Source: Kiritimatiellia bacterium
Lineage (GTDB): Bacteria; Verrucomicrobiota; Kiritimatiellia; RFP12; UBA1067
Length of the DNA: 33,246 nucleotides
Assembly: GCA_027858965.1 (NCBI GenBank)
Contig: JAQIBS010000151.1
Span: forward strand, 1-33,246
Reading direction: 5' to 3'
The position numbers and the translations under genes were made by a program. A model generated the notes under the pieces. The model was not told the DNA's origin. It worked only from the letters and a program-made list of their open reading frames with translations, and ran no database searches. Positions 1-9,688 of the stretch are shown here, piece after piece (the stretch's first letter is position 1; every line of letters begins with the position of its first letter).

Positions 1-2694
1 TGGCATGATGTGCGCGAAGCCTCAGTTGATGGTCCTTACAGCTATATGATGGCCACCAATACTGACATATCTCGCCAGCCGACCGTTGTCAGCGATGCCG
101 GTCTCAATGACAAAAAGTATATCGATTTCGGTGTATGGGGAGGGAATGGCAAATGGCTAGCCTGGATGAATTCCGCTGGCGTTTCAACAACGCTTTCACT
201 GCGTTCGGTATTTATTGTGTTCGGTTCGCATAATGGAAATAACGCTGGTGGTGGAATAACTCTGATCCAGAGTTCAGGCAGCACAATTCATTTTACACCG
301 AAGGATACAAATCTGTGGTATCCCTCTGACAACGTTATTGCAACCCTTGGTATCAACTACCTCGATCGTATAATGAGTGATGGACGTAATCTCCAGATTT
401 TCGATAAAGCCTATCATCTGATTGAATGTGCAACACTTCTGTCCGGCAGTGCCAATACATTTGCAAGAGAGCGCTCTCTCCCGCAATACTATGGTGGTTC
501 GCGCATCTGTGAGGCCATTTTGTTTACAACGGAACTGACCTCTTCCGAACGATTGCAGGTGCAGGACTATCTTTGGCATAAGTGGTTTGAACGCAGTGGA
601 GAATCTTCTCTGGGCACGTTTGATTTAAGTAATGATGCAGCACTGGATATTGTGACAGGTGATGATGACCTGCAGTTGACGGTCTCCGGCGGAGGAACGG
701 TTAGTAAAAGCGGTAGCGGTACCGTGGCGCTTATGAACAGCGGCAGCGGTTCCTTTGATGGCACTGTGCGCCTGCTGGCGGGCAATCTGCTGACCGCCGG
801 TGAACCTCTTCTCTTTGATCTGGATGAGGGAGGGCAGACTCTCTTTGCCCAGGACATCCGCGTCAATCGTTCTTCAGCATCCGCCGGCACTGTTGTTAAA
901 ACCGGTAGCGGCGAGTTGGCGGTTGCCTCTGTTGATTCCTCGGTGACGAAAATTTCTGTCACCGACGGTTCTCTGCGTCTGGCACCGCCGCGCGTAGCGT
1001 CTTCTGTTACGCTAACCAATGGGGTTGTCAACGAGCATAGCCTGGAAGCGTTTGACCCCGGCGGCACTGCTTCCTGGATTAACTACACGCCTCTCACTGG
1101 GCCGTGGACAGCGACTGTCAACGGCTGGCGTTTCGATCGCACTGCCTACACGGAAAGCGGCAACTTCCTGGTCGGGGTGGCCTTCGATTATAATCGCTCA
1201 GGCCGGATTATGGAAATAGATTCCGCACCCGACGGACACACAGTTCTGTATATTAATCTCGGCCTTGTTGAGACCGATTTTACGGTGCCTGCACCCGGTC
1301 TATACCGTCTCTCTTTCCAGGCTGCCGCCTGGGCAAGCTATCCGAATCTTCCTGTTGAGGTCCAACTCGACGGTGTTGCGATCCGGACGATCATTACGCT
1401 GACAGGCGCATTCGTGCGTCATGACATCCTACTTCCATTTCTTGCGTCCGGCTCGCATACCATCGGATTCGAAGGCGTGTCGACAGTTGACATACGTGCC
1501 GGCTTCATAGACGATATCAGAGTGAGCCCTGAATCTTCTGTTCTCGCATCGATAAACAACCCGAGTTTTGAGGAGCCGGTGGAAATGTTTGAGTCAGCAG
1601 TGGTAACTAGTGAACCGACAGGAGCAGGGTGGATTTTCGCCGGTCTTGCCGCAATCGGACATATCCAGTCGCTTAATCCTGTCGAACGTAAAATGCCGCA
1701 GACCGTGCCGGAGGGTATCGGAACTGCCATGATTCCGATCACCGGCAGCATTAGCCAGGATATCACCTTTCCAACCTCTGGTGTATACCGTCTCAGCTTT
1801 GCTTATGCCGCACGGGCGGGGTTAATCAATCATAGTTTCAATGTGATGTTTGATGACAAACTTGTTCGCCCTTTCAAAACCATAGACACAGCTTTTCACC
1901 GGGTTGAGCTGGACCTTCCGCCTGTGGACACGGGGGCTGTTCTGGAACTGAAATTTGTGGGCACTGGCGTGGCGGATCAGGCTTCGCTGATTGATGACAT
2001 TCGAATTGAACGTATCAAAGAGGATACATCCTTGCCTGACTTGCTGAACGGCGGCTTTGAACTGGAAACAAACAACTGGGATTGTACGCTGTATGCAGGG
2101 GCCTATCCTAATGGCAATGCCTGGGCTGAGACAGTGCCTTATGGAAGCTATTTCGGGTACACCGCAATTACACACTCTTTTGCGCAGAGCGTGACTTTTA
2201 CCCAGAGCGGGAATTATGCGCTGCGTTTTCTGACAAAAACTCGCGATGCCTATACGCTGACATCGTATCATGATTTTGAAGTGACCTTGAATGGGGAGGT
2301 AGTGGGATACATCTGTAATATGGATGATGCCCTGCGCTCCTATGAGCTGCCGCTGCCTTCTGTTGACGCCGGAGTGCCTTATGAACTTAAGTTTAAGGGG
2401 CTGCAGTCCTGCGCAAGTGACACGCTCTCTATCTATGATGAGATTGCCATTGTTCCATTGCAGAGTCCTTCGAAGATGAGTGTCGATGGACTCTTTCCAA
2501 AGACAATGGCTCTGGAAGTAGCTTCCGGTGCAGAGCTGGTTCTGGATTTTGATGGGGTGATTCAGCTGGATGAAGTACGCTATGATGGACATCTTGTTGA
2601 TGGAACAATCAGTGCCGCAACCTATCCTGAATTCGTTTCTGGCTCGGGAAGCATCTACTCCGCTGCGTCTGGCACTTTGATTATGGTTAAATAG
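1..2694 (+). CDS. Secreted LamG-like / lectin-like multidomain surface protein (5' partial)
   Basis: The frame is open from the first base, so the N-terminus and any signal peptide lie outside the window. Modules in order are: a LamG-like beta-sandwich (about bases 1-590, closing with an AEI-type strand and a W-F end as in other PVC LamG-like units); a Gly/Ser/Thr-rich stretch like autotransporter-associated beta-strand repeats (about 600-1000); three successive galactose-binding/CBM-like beta-sandwiches (about 1030-1530, 1550-2020 and 2035-2460), the second and third opening with an N-x-[SG]-FE motif and all three closing with a [DE]-[DE]-I motif; and a terminal beta module ending in GTLIMVK. 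No catalytic motif was seen. A role in glycan binding or adhesion at the cell surface is inferred from the modules and from the glycosidase genes that follow. The next gene starts 43 bases downstream with no terminator between, so the two are probably co-transcribed. Confidence 0.8.
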   Translation, partial: WHDVREASVDGPYSYMMATNTDISRQPTVVSDAGLNDKKYIDFGVWGGNGKWLAWMNSAGVSTTLSLRSVFIVFGSHNGNNAGGGITLIQSSGSTIHFTPKDTNLWYPSDNVIATLGINYLDRIMSDGRNLQIFDKAYHLIECATLLSGSANTFARERSLPQYYGGSRICEAILFTTELTSSERLQVQDYLWHKWFERSGESSLGTFDLSNDAALDIVTGDDDLQLTVSGGGTVSKSGSGTVALMNSGSGSFDGTVRLLAGNLLTAGEPLLFDLDEGGQTLFAQDIRVNRSSASAGTVVKTGSGELAVASVDSSVTKISVTDGSLRLAPPRVASSVTLTNGVVNEHSLEAFDPGGTASWINYTPLTGPWTATVNGWRFDRTAYTESGNFLVGVAFDYNRSGRIMEIDSAPDGHTVLYINLGLVETDFTVPAPGLYRLSFQAAAWASYPNLPVEVQLDGVAIRTIITLTGAFVRHDILLPFLASGSHTIGFEGVSTVDIRAGFIDDIRVSPESSVLASINNPSFEEPVEMFESAVVTSEPTGAGWIFAGLAAIGHIQSLNPVERKMPQTVPEGIGTAMIPITGSISQDITFPTSGVYRLSFAYAARAGLINHSFNVMFDDKLVRPFKTIDTAFHRVELDLPPVDTGAVLELKFVGTGVADQASLIDDIRIERIKEDTSLPDLLNGGFELETNNWDCTLYAGAYPNGNAWAETVPYGSYFGYTAITHSFAQSVTFTQSGNYALRFLTKTRDAYTLTSYHDFEVTLNGEVVGYICNMDDALRSYELPLPSVDAGVPYELKFKGLQSCASDTLSIYDEIAIVPLQSPSKMSVDGLFPKTMALEVASGAELVLDFDGVIQLDEVRYDGHLVDGTISAATYPEFVSGSGSIYSAASGTLIMVK

Positions 2695-2737
2695 AGCGAT
2701 TGAAAAAAAACTGTTTGGGGCCTAGGGGGACATAAAT

Positions 2738-5700
2738 ATGAAAACGTTGATGTCGCGCTTCTGCGTGATTGGGGACTTGCTGGGCGCATACTTGATGATG
2801 GTTGGGTGCTGCGCTGCGGCTGCCCCGCAATCGATATTTTATGCGCCCTTCGACGGGTCGGCAACAGCCAGCATCGCTGCCGGAGAGGCTGAACCGCTGC
2901 AAGCGGAACAGCTTGCCTTTGTACCGGGGCTGAAAGGTCAGGCCGTCAGGCTGGATTCGAAGACCAAGTCGCGACTTGCTTATGCGTTTGACATGAATGT
3001 AGAGGCACGCAAAGGAAGCGTCGCTTTCTGGTTTAAACCGGAGTGGAATGACAAAACTGCGCGGAACCGCCATTATTTATTCGCCTTCAACTATCCGTGG
3101 ACGGCGTCCCGCGCGGGAACAGGTGCCCTATATCTCTGGAGTTACGGTGGACGCTGCCGGGCAGACCGCTCAGATCGCGATGATCATTATCTGGTGGCCA
3201 GATATCCTTTCCGGACAAACGACTGGCATCATATCGCCTATGTGTGGGATGAGAATCGCACGGTCTTGTTTGTCGACGGGGCCATGCGTAGTGGCGGTGC
3301 TCTTAGCAAACAGAACGATACTTCCATTGACTGGTCGCAGACCTTTGATTCATTTTTCATTGGCGGGTGTCGTGAGGGGAATGCGGCGGATGGCTTGGTC
3401 GATGAATTCCGTATCTTTTCCGAGCCACTCACCGAACAGGAAATCGCCGCTTTACGCGCTGAGTTTGCAGCACTGAATGTCGAATGTGTCCCCCTGTATT
3501 TTTCGACAGGCCGTACGGGCCGGATAACTGCGAAGATTTCCAACGGGTCGGGGCAGCTTCGCGATGTGACCTGGATGATCGGAAAACAGAAGGGAATAAT
3601 CTCGATTCCGGCACGCACAAAGGTGGCCTTCCCGATTGAATGTAAGTCGCTGCCAGCAGGACAATCAACTCTGCGTTTATCAAGCCCCGGTGTGTTCTCC
3701 GTGAAAACTACGGTGTGGGGACTTAAGCCCGAAAACCCCGTCAGCATCCAGGCTGGGACAAAGCTGGAGATGCATTTAGTGGACACCTTGGTGCTGGATA
3801 AACTTCCCCCGTCGGACCGATTTGTAACAACGGGGGAGCAGGTTCTTCGTGAATTGAAAGGGCAGCCTTATATGGAGACCGGCAAAAAGCGCGGCAGCCG
3901 TTTTGCCGTCCGCTTTCATCTTCCAGGCAAAGCGCCGCTTTATTGTTTCGAGTGGGATTATCCCGATGATGCCTACCGCATGGCCGACATCATTGTCCAG
4001 CCTGTCGATGCAAGTTCGCAGAGCCGCAAACAGCATGGCGAAAGCGATATTCACGATTATCAGTTGCAGGTCGGCTATATGACCGGTGATGAATATCCGA
4101 ATCAGAACAAGATGCTTACCGCACGATGCCTCTACTGGGCTAAGACACGTGATGTCGCTGTTGTATTCTCCGCCATCAAAGATAGTGCTCCAGCGGCCGT
4201 CTCGGCTATCCGCCTTTATCAAGTTGTCGGCGGACTGCCGGATGCAGGCGTGTTATTGCCGAAACCTGTTGATGGCTGGAACCGTTCGATAGCTTTATAC
4301 TATGAAGACCCCGCCATCGCATATGATTTTGCCACCGACAGCCGGATGCCGGGCTTCGAAGATCTGATCAATCGCACCATGGCATACATGAAGTATTCGG
4401 GGCAGGATCTGTTTGTCTACCCCGGCGTCTGGTACCATGGATTGCTTGGTCCTGATTATGCTCCCCGACCTAAAACGCCCCACGCCCCGCGTTACCTGGA
4501 GGCCTGGATGGCGAAATTTGATGTGGAAGGGCTGGGGGTCATGCCGTCGTTCAATATATTCGATGTTCCCGCATTGCGGGGGCTCCGCACGGATGTCAGT
4601 GTGACCAACGGATCGCTTCACAACACATGCGCGATGGTTCTGGATTCCGGGCTGGTCGCATATAAAACATCCCACGGACGAGCCCCCGTGGTCAATATCC
4701 TGCACCCGGATGCCCAGGCTGAGATTCTGCGCGATGTGGATGCCCTGATTGCGCTAGGGCGGACCCACCCCTCCTTCAAGGGGATCGACTTTCGTCTTTC
4801 GGAGCACTGCTGCCTCTGGCTGGGTAACATATATGCCGGGTATAACGATTTTGCGATTAATGCCTTTACGAAGGCGACCGGTATTCGCGTTCCTGTGAAC
4901 CGCGATGACCCTCTGCGTGGTAAGGCTTATGCGGTCTGGTTGATGGCGAATGCACGCGATGAATGGACCGACTGGCGTTGCCGTGAAATCGCGCGCTTCT
5001 ACAAGCAGATTGCAGCCCGTCTGGCTCAGGCCCGCCCTGATCTGCGCCTTGTCCTCACTCTGTTGACACCGCTCAATCATCGGGGTGAATCGTCATACAA
5101 CGATCCGCACTTTGTGAATACGCAGAACAAACAGGCCGGTGTGGACACTGCGCTCTTTGCCGACACGCCTAATATCATCATCAGTCAGGGGTGTCGCCCG
5201 ATGCGTTACCGCGCGGGATATGACGCACATCGCCCGAACTACGATGAGGCATTTTTTCGTGATGCCTTTTACCGGCGTGAATATTATGAGAGTCTTGATA
5301 CCGCCGGCTCACCCTGGATTCATAACCACGACCACTATTTTGAGACATCTTTCGGTGATATTCAGCGCCATGGTAAAAGTGTGCCTCCATTGAAAGCTTC
5401 CTGGTTCAAGGAACATCCGTGGCGGGTATCCACCATCAACCCTGCCGGCTATTATGCCATGAAGCAGTATGTGCTTCCATTGCGCTATCACGATCTGCTT
5501 GGTATCACCCGCGGTGGTTTCTTGATTGGAACCTACGGCCTCGAGGAGTATCTGATCCCTTTCGCAAAGGCGTTCCGTGCCCTGCCGGCCAAACCGTTCG
5601 CTGATCTATCGGGAGGCTCTGGTACCCTCAAGGTGCGCACTCTCATTGAGGATGGAGAGACATGGTTTTATGCAGTCAACACCGCTGACTGCCCGCAGGA

Positions 5701-5854
5701 GATCTCGATCATCACCGGATCGTCACAGATAATTGACTTGATAACGGGAGTGCCGCCAGCTGAGTGGAGCGAGGAATGCCTGAAACTAACTCTGGCGCCT
5801 TATCAGCTGCGGTCATTCCATGTAGCCGGGGAACTAGAAATTACAGTCAGGTAA
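2738..5854 (+). CDS. Secreted LamG-domain protein with TIM-barrel putative glycoside hydrolase region
   Basis: A 1038-residue protein. ATG at 2738 follows a GGGGA ribosome site at 2726-2730. Residues 1-29 form a signal peptide ending in an Ala run. Residues about 30-245 are a LamG/concanavalin-A-like domain with the typical WHHIAYVWD strand and a closing DEFRIF strand. A beta-rich linker domain covers about 250-520. From about 540 to 960 the sequence reads as a TIM barrel resembling glycosyl-hydrolase-like families GHL10/GH10: strands FVYPG and GVMPSFNIF, a GIDFRLSEH strand (S688-E689-H690), a W-x-x-W-R-x-x-E-I helix, then DLRLVLTLL. A small beta domain closes the protein. The catalytic acids cannot be assigned with certainty; E689 is one candidate. 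Probable polysaccharide hydrolase, exact family uncertain. It sits between a surface binding protein and an esterase. Confidence 0.72.
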   Translation: MKTLMSRFCVIGDLLGAYLMMVGCCAAAAPQSIFYAPFDGSATASIAAGEAEPLQAEQLAFVPGLKGQAVRLDSKTKSRLAYAFDMNVEARKGSVAFWFKPEWNDKTARNRHYLFAFNYPWTASRAGTGALYLWSYGGRCRADRSDRDDHYLVARYPFRTNDWHHIAYVWDENRTVLFVDGAMRSGGALSKQNDTSIDWSQTFDSFFIGGCREGNAADGLVDEFRIFSEPLTEQEIAALRAEFAALNVECVPLYFSTGRTGRITAKISNGSGQLRDVTWMIGKQKGIISIPARTKVAFPIECKSLPAGQSTLRLSSPGVFSVKTTVWGLKPENPVSIQAGTKLEMHLVDTLVLDKLPPSDRFVTTGEQVLRELKGQPYMETGKKRGSRFAVRFHLPGKAPLYCFEWDYPDDAYRMADIIVQPVDASSQSRKQHGESDIHDYQLQVGYMTGDEYPNQNKMLTARCLYWAKTRDVAVVFSAIKDSAPAAVSAIRLYQVVGGLPDAGVLLPKPVDGWNRSIALYYEDPAIAYDFATDSRMPGFEDLINRTMAYMKYSGQDLFVYPGVWYHGLLGPDYAPRPKTPHAPRYLEAWMAKFDVEGLGVMPSFNIFDVPALRGLRTDVSVTNGSLHNTCAMVLDSGLVAYKTSHGRAPVVNILHPDAQAEILRDVDALIALGRTHPSFKGIDFRLSEHCCLWLGNIYAGYNDFAINAFTKATGIRVPVNRDDPLRGKAYAVWLMANARDEWTDWRCREIARFYKQIAARLAQARPDLRLVLTLLTPLNHRGESSYNDPHFVNTQNKQAGVDTALFADTPNIIISQGCRPMRYRAGYDAHRPNYDEAFFRDAFYRREYYESLDTAGSPWIHNHDHYFETSFGDIQRHGKSVPPLKASWFKEHPWRVSTINPAGYYAMKQYVLPLRYHDLLGITRGGFLIGTYGLEEYLIPFAKAFRALPAKPFADLSGGSGTLKVRTLIEDGETWFYAVNTADCPQEISIITGSSQIIDLITGVPPAEWSEECLKLTLAPYQLRSFHVAGELEITVR

Positions 5855-5920
5855 GACGTGGCTGTCCAACGAAAGATGAAAAATGATTCATAAAAAAACA
5901 TATCTTTGATAAAAGAACGA

Positions 5921-6961
5921 ATGAAAAGAACCATTGTTACGCTGCTTATTTTCTCTGCCGCCGTTCTGGAAGGCGTAGAGACAATCATCATTCCTGCCAC
6001 TGATGCCCGGCTTGAATACTCGGATTTCGTTAACAAAGAAGAGGTGGAGACGACTGTCGTCTTTGACCGCACTCCGCTTAATCATGGACGGAAGTATCAT
6101 CTGGACAACCCCGGTGCGCGTTTGCGGTTTCGTTGCAATTCAAAGACGTTGTCGGTTGACCTGACGTATGAGCGGCGGGATGATCCGGTGCGTGCCCAGA
6201 ATGGTACGGGTGTCTTTCTTGTAGATGGTTCCGGCCGTGAGGAGTGGGCCTTCCACCGGGTGGACAGAAAGAACCGCAAGCCGGAAACGGTGCAGGTTGT
6301 GCTTCCGGCAGACGGTACGCTTCATACCTATGAACTGGTGATGCCCTATGCAGACCGTGTGGGTGTTAAAGCCGTGATCTGTAATAAAGAGACGGTCTTT
6401 ATGAAACCGGCAGCCCGTCCGGCTCTCAGGTGTGCCTTTTTCGGTGACTCTGTGACGCATGGGTTCACCTCCAGCCGGGTTGACCGATGTTATCCTTATC
6501 TGGTGGGAACGATTAAGAATTGGGAGGTGGTTAATCTGGGGCTTGGCGGAATTGCTACGAGTCCCGCTTATGCGGATCAGCTGGCGGCGATTCCCATGGA
6601 CCGGCTGGTGATTGCATTGGGGGTCAACGATTGGCAGGGGGGGCGAAACCCGGAGGATGTCCGTAAAAATACGGAGGCTTTTCTGTCCCGGTTCCGAGCT
6701 TTGAAACCGGATGTGCCGGTGACCGTTATCACGCCGCTCTGGGTGCCTCCAACGTGGAAACCCAAGAAAGCGAAGTATGATCTTGCGCTTTATCGGAGCG
6801 CCATTATACACGCGGTTAAAGAAGGGACAGTAAAAAATGTGCGCGTGATAGATGGCAATCAACTCATTGATCATGATCCCGTCTTGTTTAACCGTGTTGC
6901 CGTGCATCCAAATGACAAAGGATTTGCGCAAATGGCCGCCCAGCTGGCGCAGCAGCTGTGA
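5921..6961 (+). CDS. Two-domain SGNH/GDSL hydrolase (putative carbohydrate esterase)
   Basis: A 346-residue protein. I chose ATG 5921 over an in-frame TTG at 5906 because the signal peptide (KRTIVTLLIFSAAVLEG) begins directly after it. An N-terminal beta-sandwich (about 25-165) precedes the SGNH fold, an arrangement seen in carbohydrate esterases that deacylate polysaccharides. The SGNH blocks are clear: GDS (S177, nucleophile), GLGG (G209), GVND (N236) and VHPND (H329). The usual Asp three residues before the catalytic His is Val here (V-A-V-H), so either another acid completes the triad or the enzyme works as a Ser-His dyad. The likely role is removal of acetyl or other acyl groups so that neighbouring glycosidases can act; this is inferred from context. 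The gene lies 66 bases after the preceding gene. Confidence 0.85.
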   Translation: MKRTIVTLLIFSAAVLEGVETIIIPATDARLEYSDFVNKEEVETTVVFDRTPLNHGRKYHLDNPGARLRFRCNSKTLSVDLTYERRDDPVRAQNGTGVFLVDGSGREEWAFHRVDRKNRKPETVQVVLPADGTLHTYELVMPYADRVGVKAVICNKETVFMKPAARPALRCAFFGDSVTHGFTSSRVDRCYPYLVGTIKNWEVVNLGLGGIATSPAYADQLAAIPMDRLVIALGVNDWQGGRNPEDVRKNTEAFLSRFRALKPDVPVTVITPLWVPPTWKPKKAKYDLALYRSAIIHAVKEGTVKNVRVIDGNQLIDHDPVLFNRVAVHPNDKGFAQMAAQLAQQL

Positions 6962-7042
6962 CGGCAGGGGCGGCTGAGTTGGCATGGCACGGACACGGAT
7001 GTCAGCCTGAAACCCTGGGAGCTCAGACTCGTGGAACTGTGA
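6962..7042 (+). pseudogene. Possible C-terminal remnant of a lost glycosidase gene
   Basis: Directly after the stop codon of the esterase gene the same frame stays open for 26 codons and ends at TGA 7040-7042. The deduced peptide includes DVSLKPWELRLVEL, which reads like the final strand of many glycoside hydrolases (hydrophobic-x-PWE-hydrophobic pattern). This may be the leftover tail of a deleted gene. The resemblance is by eye only, and an open run of this length is not rare by chance, so confidence is low. Confidence 0.2.
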
Positions 7043-7092
7043 TACCGTTTTGATCTGCGCAAAAGGTCGAAAAAAGATACGCAAAACAAGGA

Positions 7093-7120
7093 TTGACGAG
7101 CTGTCAGTATGCTTTACAAT
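7093..7120 (+). promoter_or_regulatory. Sigma70-like promoter for the triple-LamG gene
   Basis: TTGACG at 7093-7098 and TACAAT at 7115-7120 are separated by 16 bases, and the start codon is 63 bases downstream. It lies in the longest gap of the first 13 kb, which suggests a new transcription unit begins here. Seen in sequence; activity is inferred. Confidence 0.55.
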
Positions 7121-7182
7121 AAGAGATATCGACAGGAATTTTTTCGTGCGAGCAGGTAGCAAGATAATAAAGGAGTAAAAAA

Positions 7183-9672
7183 ATGAGAATAGATAAAGAA
7201 AAATACAACAGGTTGGCGTGCACTCTCGCAATCCTGTGCGGTGTTGCCTTTTCTCAGCTGCATGCTGAGACGGTCGCACTTTGGAAACTGGATTATTCAC
7301 CTTACACCGGCATGAACACGCGGTGTCTGGTTGATCCCGCGAATGACTTTGACATCATCATCCAAGGGCAGCAGAAGGAACCGCCCAGCACGCGGCCTGC
7401 GCTACCGGCGGGTATGAGTCAGGAATGGTCGCCTCTGCCGCCGAATCCTGACACAACAGAGGGACTGTTGGACACGACGGCCAGCACCAATGCCATCTTG
7501 TATGGGCATGGAATTCTGTTGAGTTCGACCGGCATTGTCCACGCGGTCAACAGCCTCACCAATAGCTTTACGGTTGAGGGGTGGCATTATAGTCGAACCA
7601 CTTATCTGCCTGCCATCGGCTCTTTTATACCGTTTATTTCTTTGGGAAGACCGTTTGTCGGCGGTGGCTGGAGTTTTGGATTTTATAACCAGGACGATAC
7701 CGACAATCTCTATTTCGCGATCTTCGATTACAATTATGCGAACGGCTCCACAAAAAGGGTGTTTGCGACACCAGTGTCAAAGACTACGCGCTATAAAAAG
7801 TGGTATCACTACGCGCTGGTTTACGACAGCGATGGTGGAGGCGGGTTGGGCACATGGGAGGTTTTCCTTAATTCATCGTCCTACGGCGTGATCACTAATG
7901 GGACGGCACCGACCACCGTCGGGTCGCAGACGACCTTCGCTCTGGGCGGCGACATCTTAAATTCCCAGTATGCCAACATGGGCGGGTATGACTACTGGCG
8001 GGTGTCGGATCAGGCACTGGCACCTAGTGCGTTTCTTGATGCTGGCACGCCAACAACGAACACGGGACCAAAGACGCTCGCCTTCTACCGGCTGGATGTG
8101 AATGCTGACGGCTCCTACGACCTCTCCAATCGCGTGGCGAATGCCCATCATCTGCAGGCTAGTGTTGGCAATGTGATCACTCAGGTAACGGCCAATATCG
8201 ACCAAGCCGTCTCGAGTGTCCCCAATCCGGACCCGAGCGCTCAGTTCCTCGGCAGCCGCACATTCAACACGAATAGTATTACTTTCAGGACGGGGTCGAC
8301 CAGTGGCAAGGATTCGTATCTTTTCTCTTCGGACGGTCTTGGCACACAGCTTGGCACGAACACCGCATGGACGATTGAGACGTGGATCAACTTTACTGCT
8401 ATCACGACCCGGCAGGTTATCTTTGACGTAAAGTCGAATGGAGGAAACAGTGTCGGCTGGATGTTCATGAACCTCTACACATCAGGTTACAATCTTTTTG
8501 TAGGGGGCCCAGGCTACTTCAGGTTTCCCGATTCGATCGGTGGCAGCACGGAAACCTCGCTCGACGAATGGCACCATCTGGCGCTGACCTTCGATCCTGC
8601 TGCCGGACCGGGTTACCTTGGTTCATGGGAGTGCTTTCTGGACAGCACCTCGCTGGGGACGATTGAGTACTCCAATAGCTATGTGCGGGCCAACAGTTCG
8701 GAGAACTTTTACGTTGGGGGACGGGCAGGCATACGTGGGGATGCGGTCTATGGCTCCATGGATCTGGTGCGGGTGAGTGATGGCATACTGGCGACCAATC
8801 AATTTCTGAATGCCGGTGGGTATGCTGCCACGACAAACGCAATCGACACAATAGCCTACTGGAAACTCGACAGTGCCGGTGATTGGATCGACACATCAAG
8901 CCAGGTTGACAGCCGCTATTCGCTGGATAACGCAACGAATGCAACTGTAGCCGGAAGCATCAGCCAATGTCGTACTACCATTCTCAATCCGGATACAAGC
9001 ATTGAGTTTTCAGGCGATCCTGCTGCGAACACGGGTTCAGTTCTGATGACCAACCGGACCGCACTGGTAGTCGGCAATCTTGGCAACCGACTGGAATTAG
9101 ACCGAACGTTTACAGTCGAAGGCTGGATGAAATGGAACAATTCGGATGACCGTGATGTACAGGCTATCGCCGGAACAAAATTCGAAACCGAAGCAGGATT
9201 CTTCCTCCCGCCCGTCGGCTCGGCCAATCGCATATTGTACAACACTCCGGCAGGTTGGCTGCTGACACTTGAAAAGAGCGACACGACTGTGGCGTTTCAC
9301 ATCGCATGCAATACCATCGTCACCAACATTTTCACGGCGAGTGACATCGTCGTTGACGCGGAACTGGCGAGTCTTCCCTTATCGGCTGTAGCGGGGGGAT
9401 GGCATCATATCGCCCTGACTTATGAGCCGGATGTAAATGATCGGGGTCGTTGGACCTTCTTCTTGGATGGTCTGGCAGCGGGGAGTGCCGAGAATGCAGT
9501 GGTGCCCTTCTATAACCACGAAAGCCACCAGTTCCTGCTTGGCGGGCAGGCTGCGGGCACAACCAGTTTCGATGGCCGGCTCGACTGCTGGCGAGTGAGT
9601 AGCGGCATGCTGGATGCGGCGCAGATGCTGTACGTCAAGGTATTTGGCGGGACTATCATAATGGTTAAGTAA
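7183..9672 (+). CDS. Secreted surface protein with three tandem LamG units
   Basis: An 829-residue protein. ATG 7183 follows a strong AAAGGAG site at about 7169-7175. The signal peptide is residues 1-28 (ends QLHA). The mature protein consists of three related units of about 265 residues. Each starts with a T-[VIL]-A-[LFY]-[WY]-[KR]-LD strand (near residues 30, 298 and 556), has an NPD-containing linker, and then a LamG domain with an F/W-T-[VI]-E-[GT]-W strand (near 129, 396 and 643), a WHH/WYH-x-AL strand, and a WRVS/VRVS closing strand. The protein ends GGTIIMVK, nearly the same tail as the proteins ending at 2694 and 22110. No catalytic residues were seen. It is probably a glycan-binding or adhesion protein displayed outside the cell; LamG domains bind sugars, but the ligand is unknown. 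Confidence 0.85.
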   Translation: MRIDKEKYNRLACTLAILCGVAFSQLHAETVALWKLDYSPYTGMNTRCLVDPANDFDIIIQGQQKEPPSTRPALPAGMSQEWSPLPPNPDTTEGLLDTTASTNAILYGHGILLSSTGIVHAVNSLTNSFTVEGWHYSRTTYLPAIGSFIPFISLGRPFVGGGWSFGFYNQDDTDNLYFAIFDYNYANGSTKRVFATPVSKTTRYKKWYHYALVYDSDGGGGLGTWEVFLNSSSYGVITNGTAPTTVGSQTTFALGGDILNSQYANMGGYDYWRVSDQALAPSAFLDAGTPTTNTGPKTLAFYRLDVNADGSYDLSNRVANAHHLQASVGNVITQVTANIDQAVSSVPNPDPSAQFLGSRTFNTNSITFRTGSTSGKDSYLFSSDGLGTQLGTNTAWTIETWINFTAITTRQVIFDVKSNGGNSVGWMFMNLYTSGYNLFVGGPGYFRFPDSIGGSTETSLDEWHHLALTFDPAAGPGYLGSWECFLDSTSLGTIEYSNSYVRANSSENFYVGGRAGIRGDAVYGSMDLVRVSDGILATNQFLNAGGYAATTNAIDTIAYWKLDSAGDWIDTSSQVDSRYSLDNATNATVAGSISQCRTTILNPDTSIEFSGDPAANTGSVLMTNRTALVVGNLGNRLELDRTFTVEGWMKWNNSDDRDVQAIAGTKFETEAGFFLPPVGSANRILYNTPAGWLLTLEKSDTTVAFHIACNTIVTNIFTASDIVVDAELASLPLSAVAGGWHHIALTYEPDVNDRGRWTFFLDGLAAGSAENAVVPFYNHESHQFLLGGQAAGTTSFDGRLDCWRVSSGMLDAAQMLYVKVFGGTIIMVK

Positions 9673-9688
9673 CAGAGACGAAGTCAAG

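Noticed and set aside
1822..2592. A 256-codon open frame on the minus strand
   Set aside because: It is antisense to the lectin-like modules of the first gene, with no recognisable motif.
3148..3162. A 15-base word (TGGACGCTGCCGGGC) also found in the palindromic element at 31464-31478
   Set aside because: One shared 15-mer in 33 kb is within chance expectation, the surrounding sequences do not match, and here it encodes part of a LamG domain.
6972..7026. Possible hairpins (GGCTGA/TCAGCC and CTGAG/CTCAG) after the esterase gene
   Set aside because: Short stems with long loops and no T-tract; not a convincing terminator.
6140..7300. A 386-codon open frame on the minus strand
   Set aside because: It lies mostly antisense to the SGNH esterase, has no ribosome site or recognisable domain, and its composition is that of a shadow frame.
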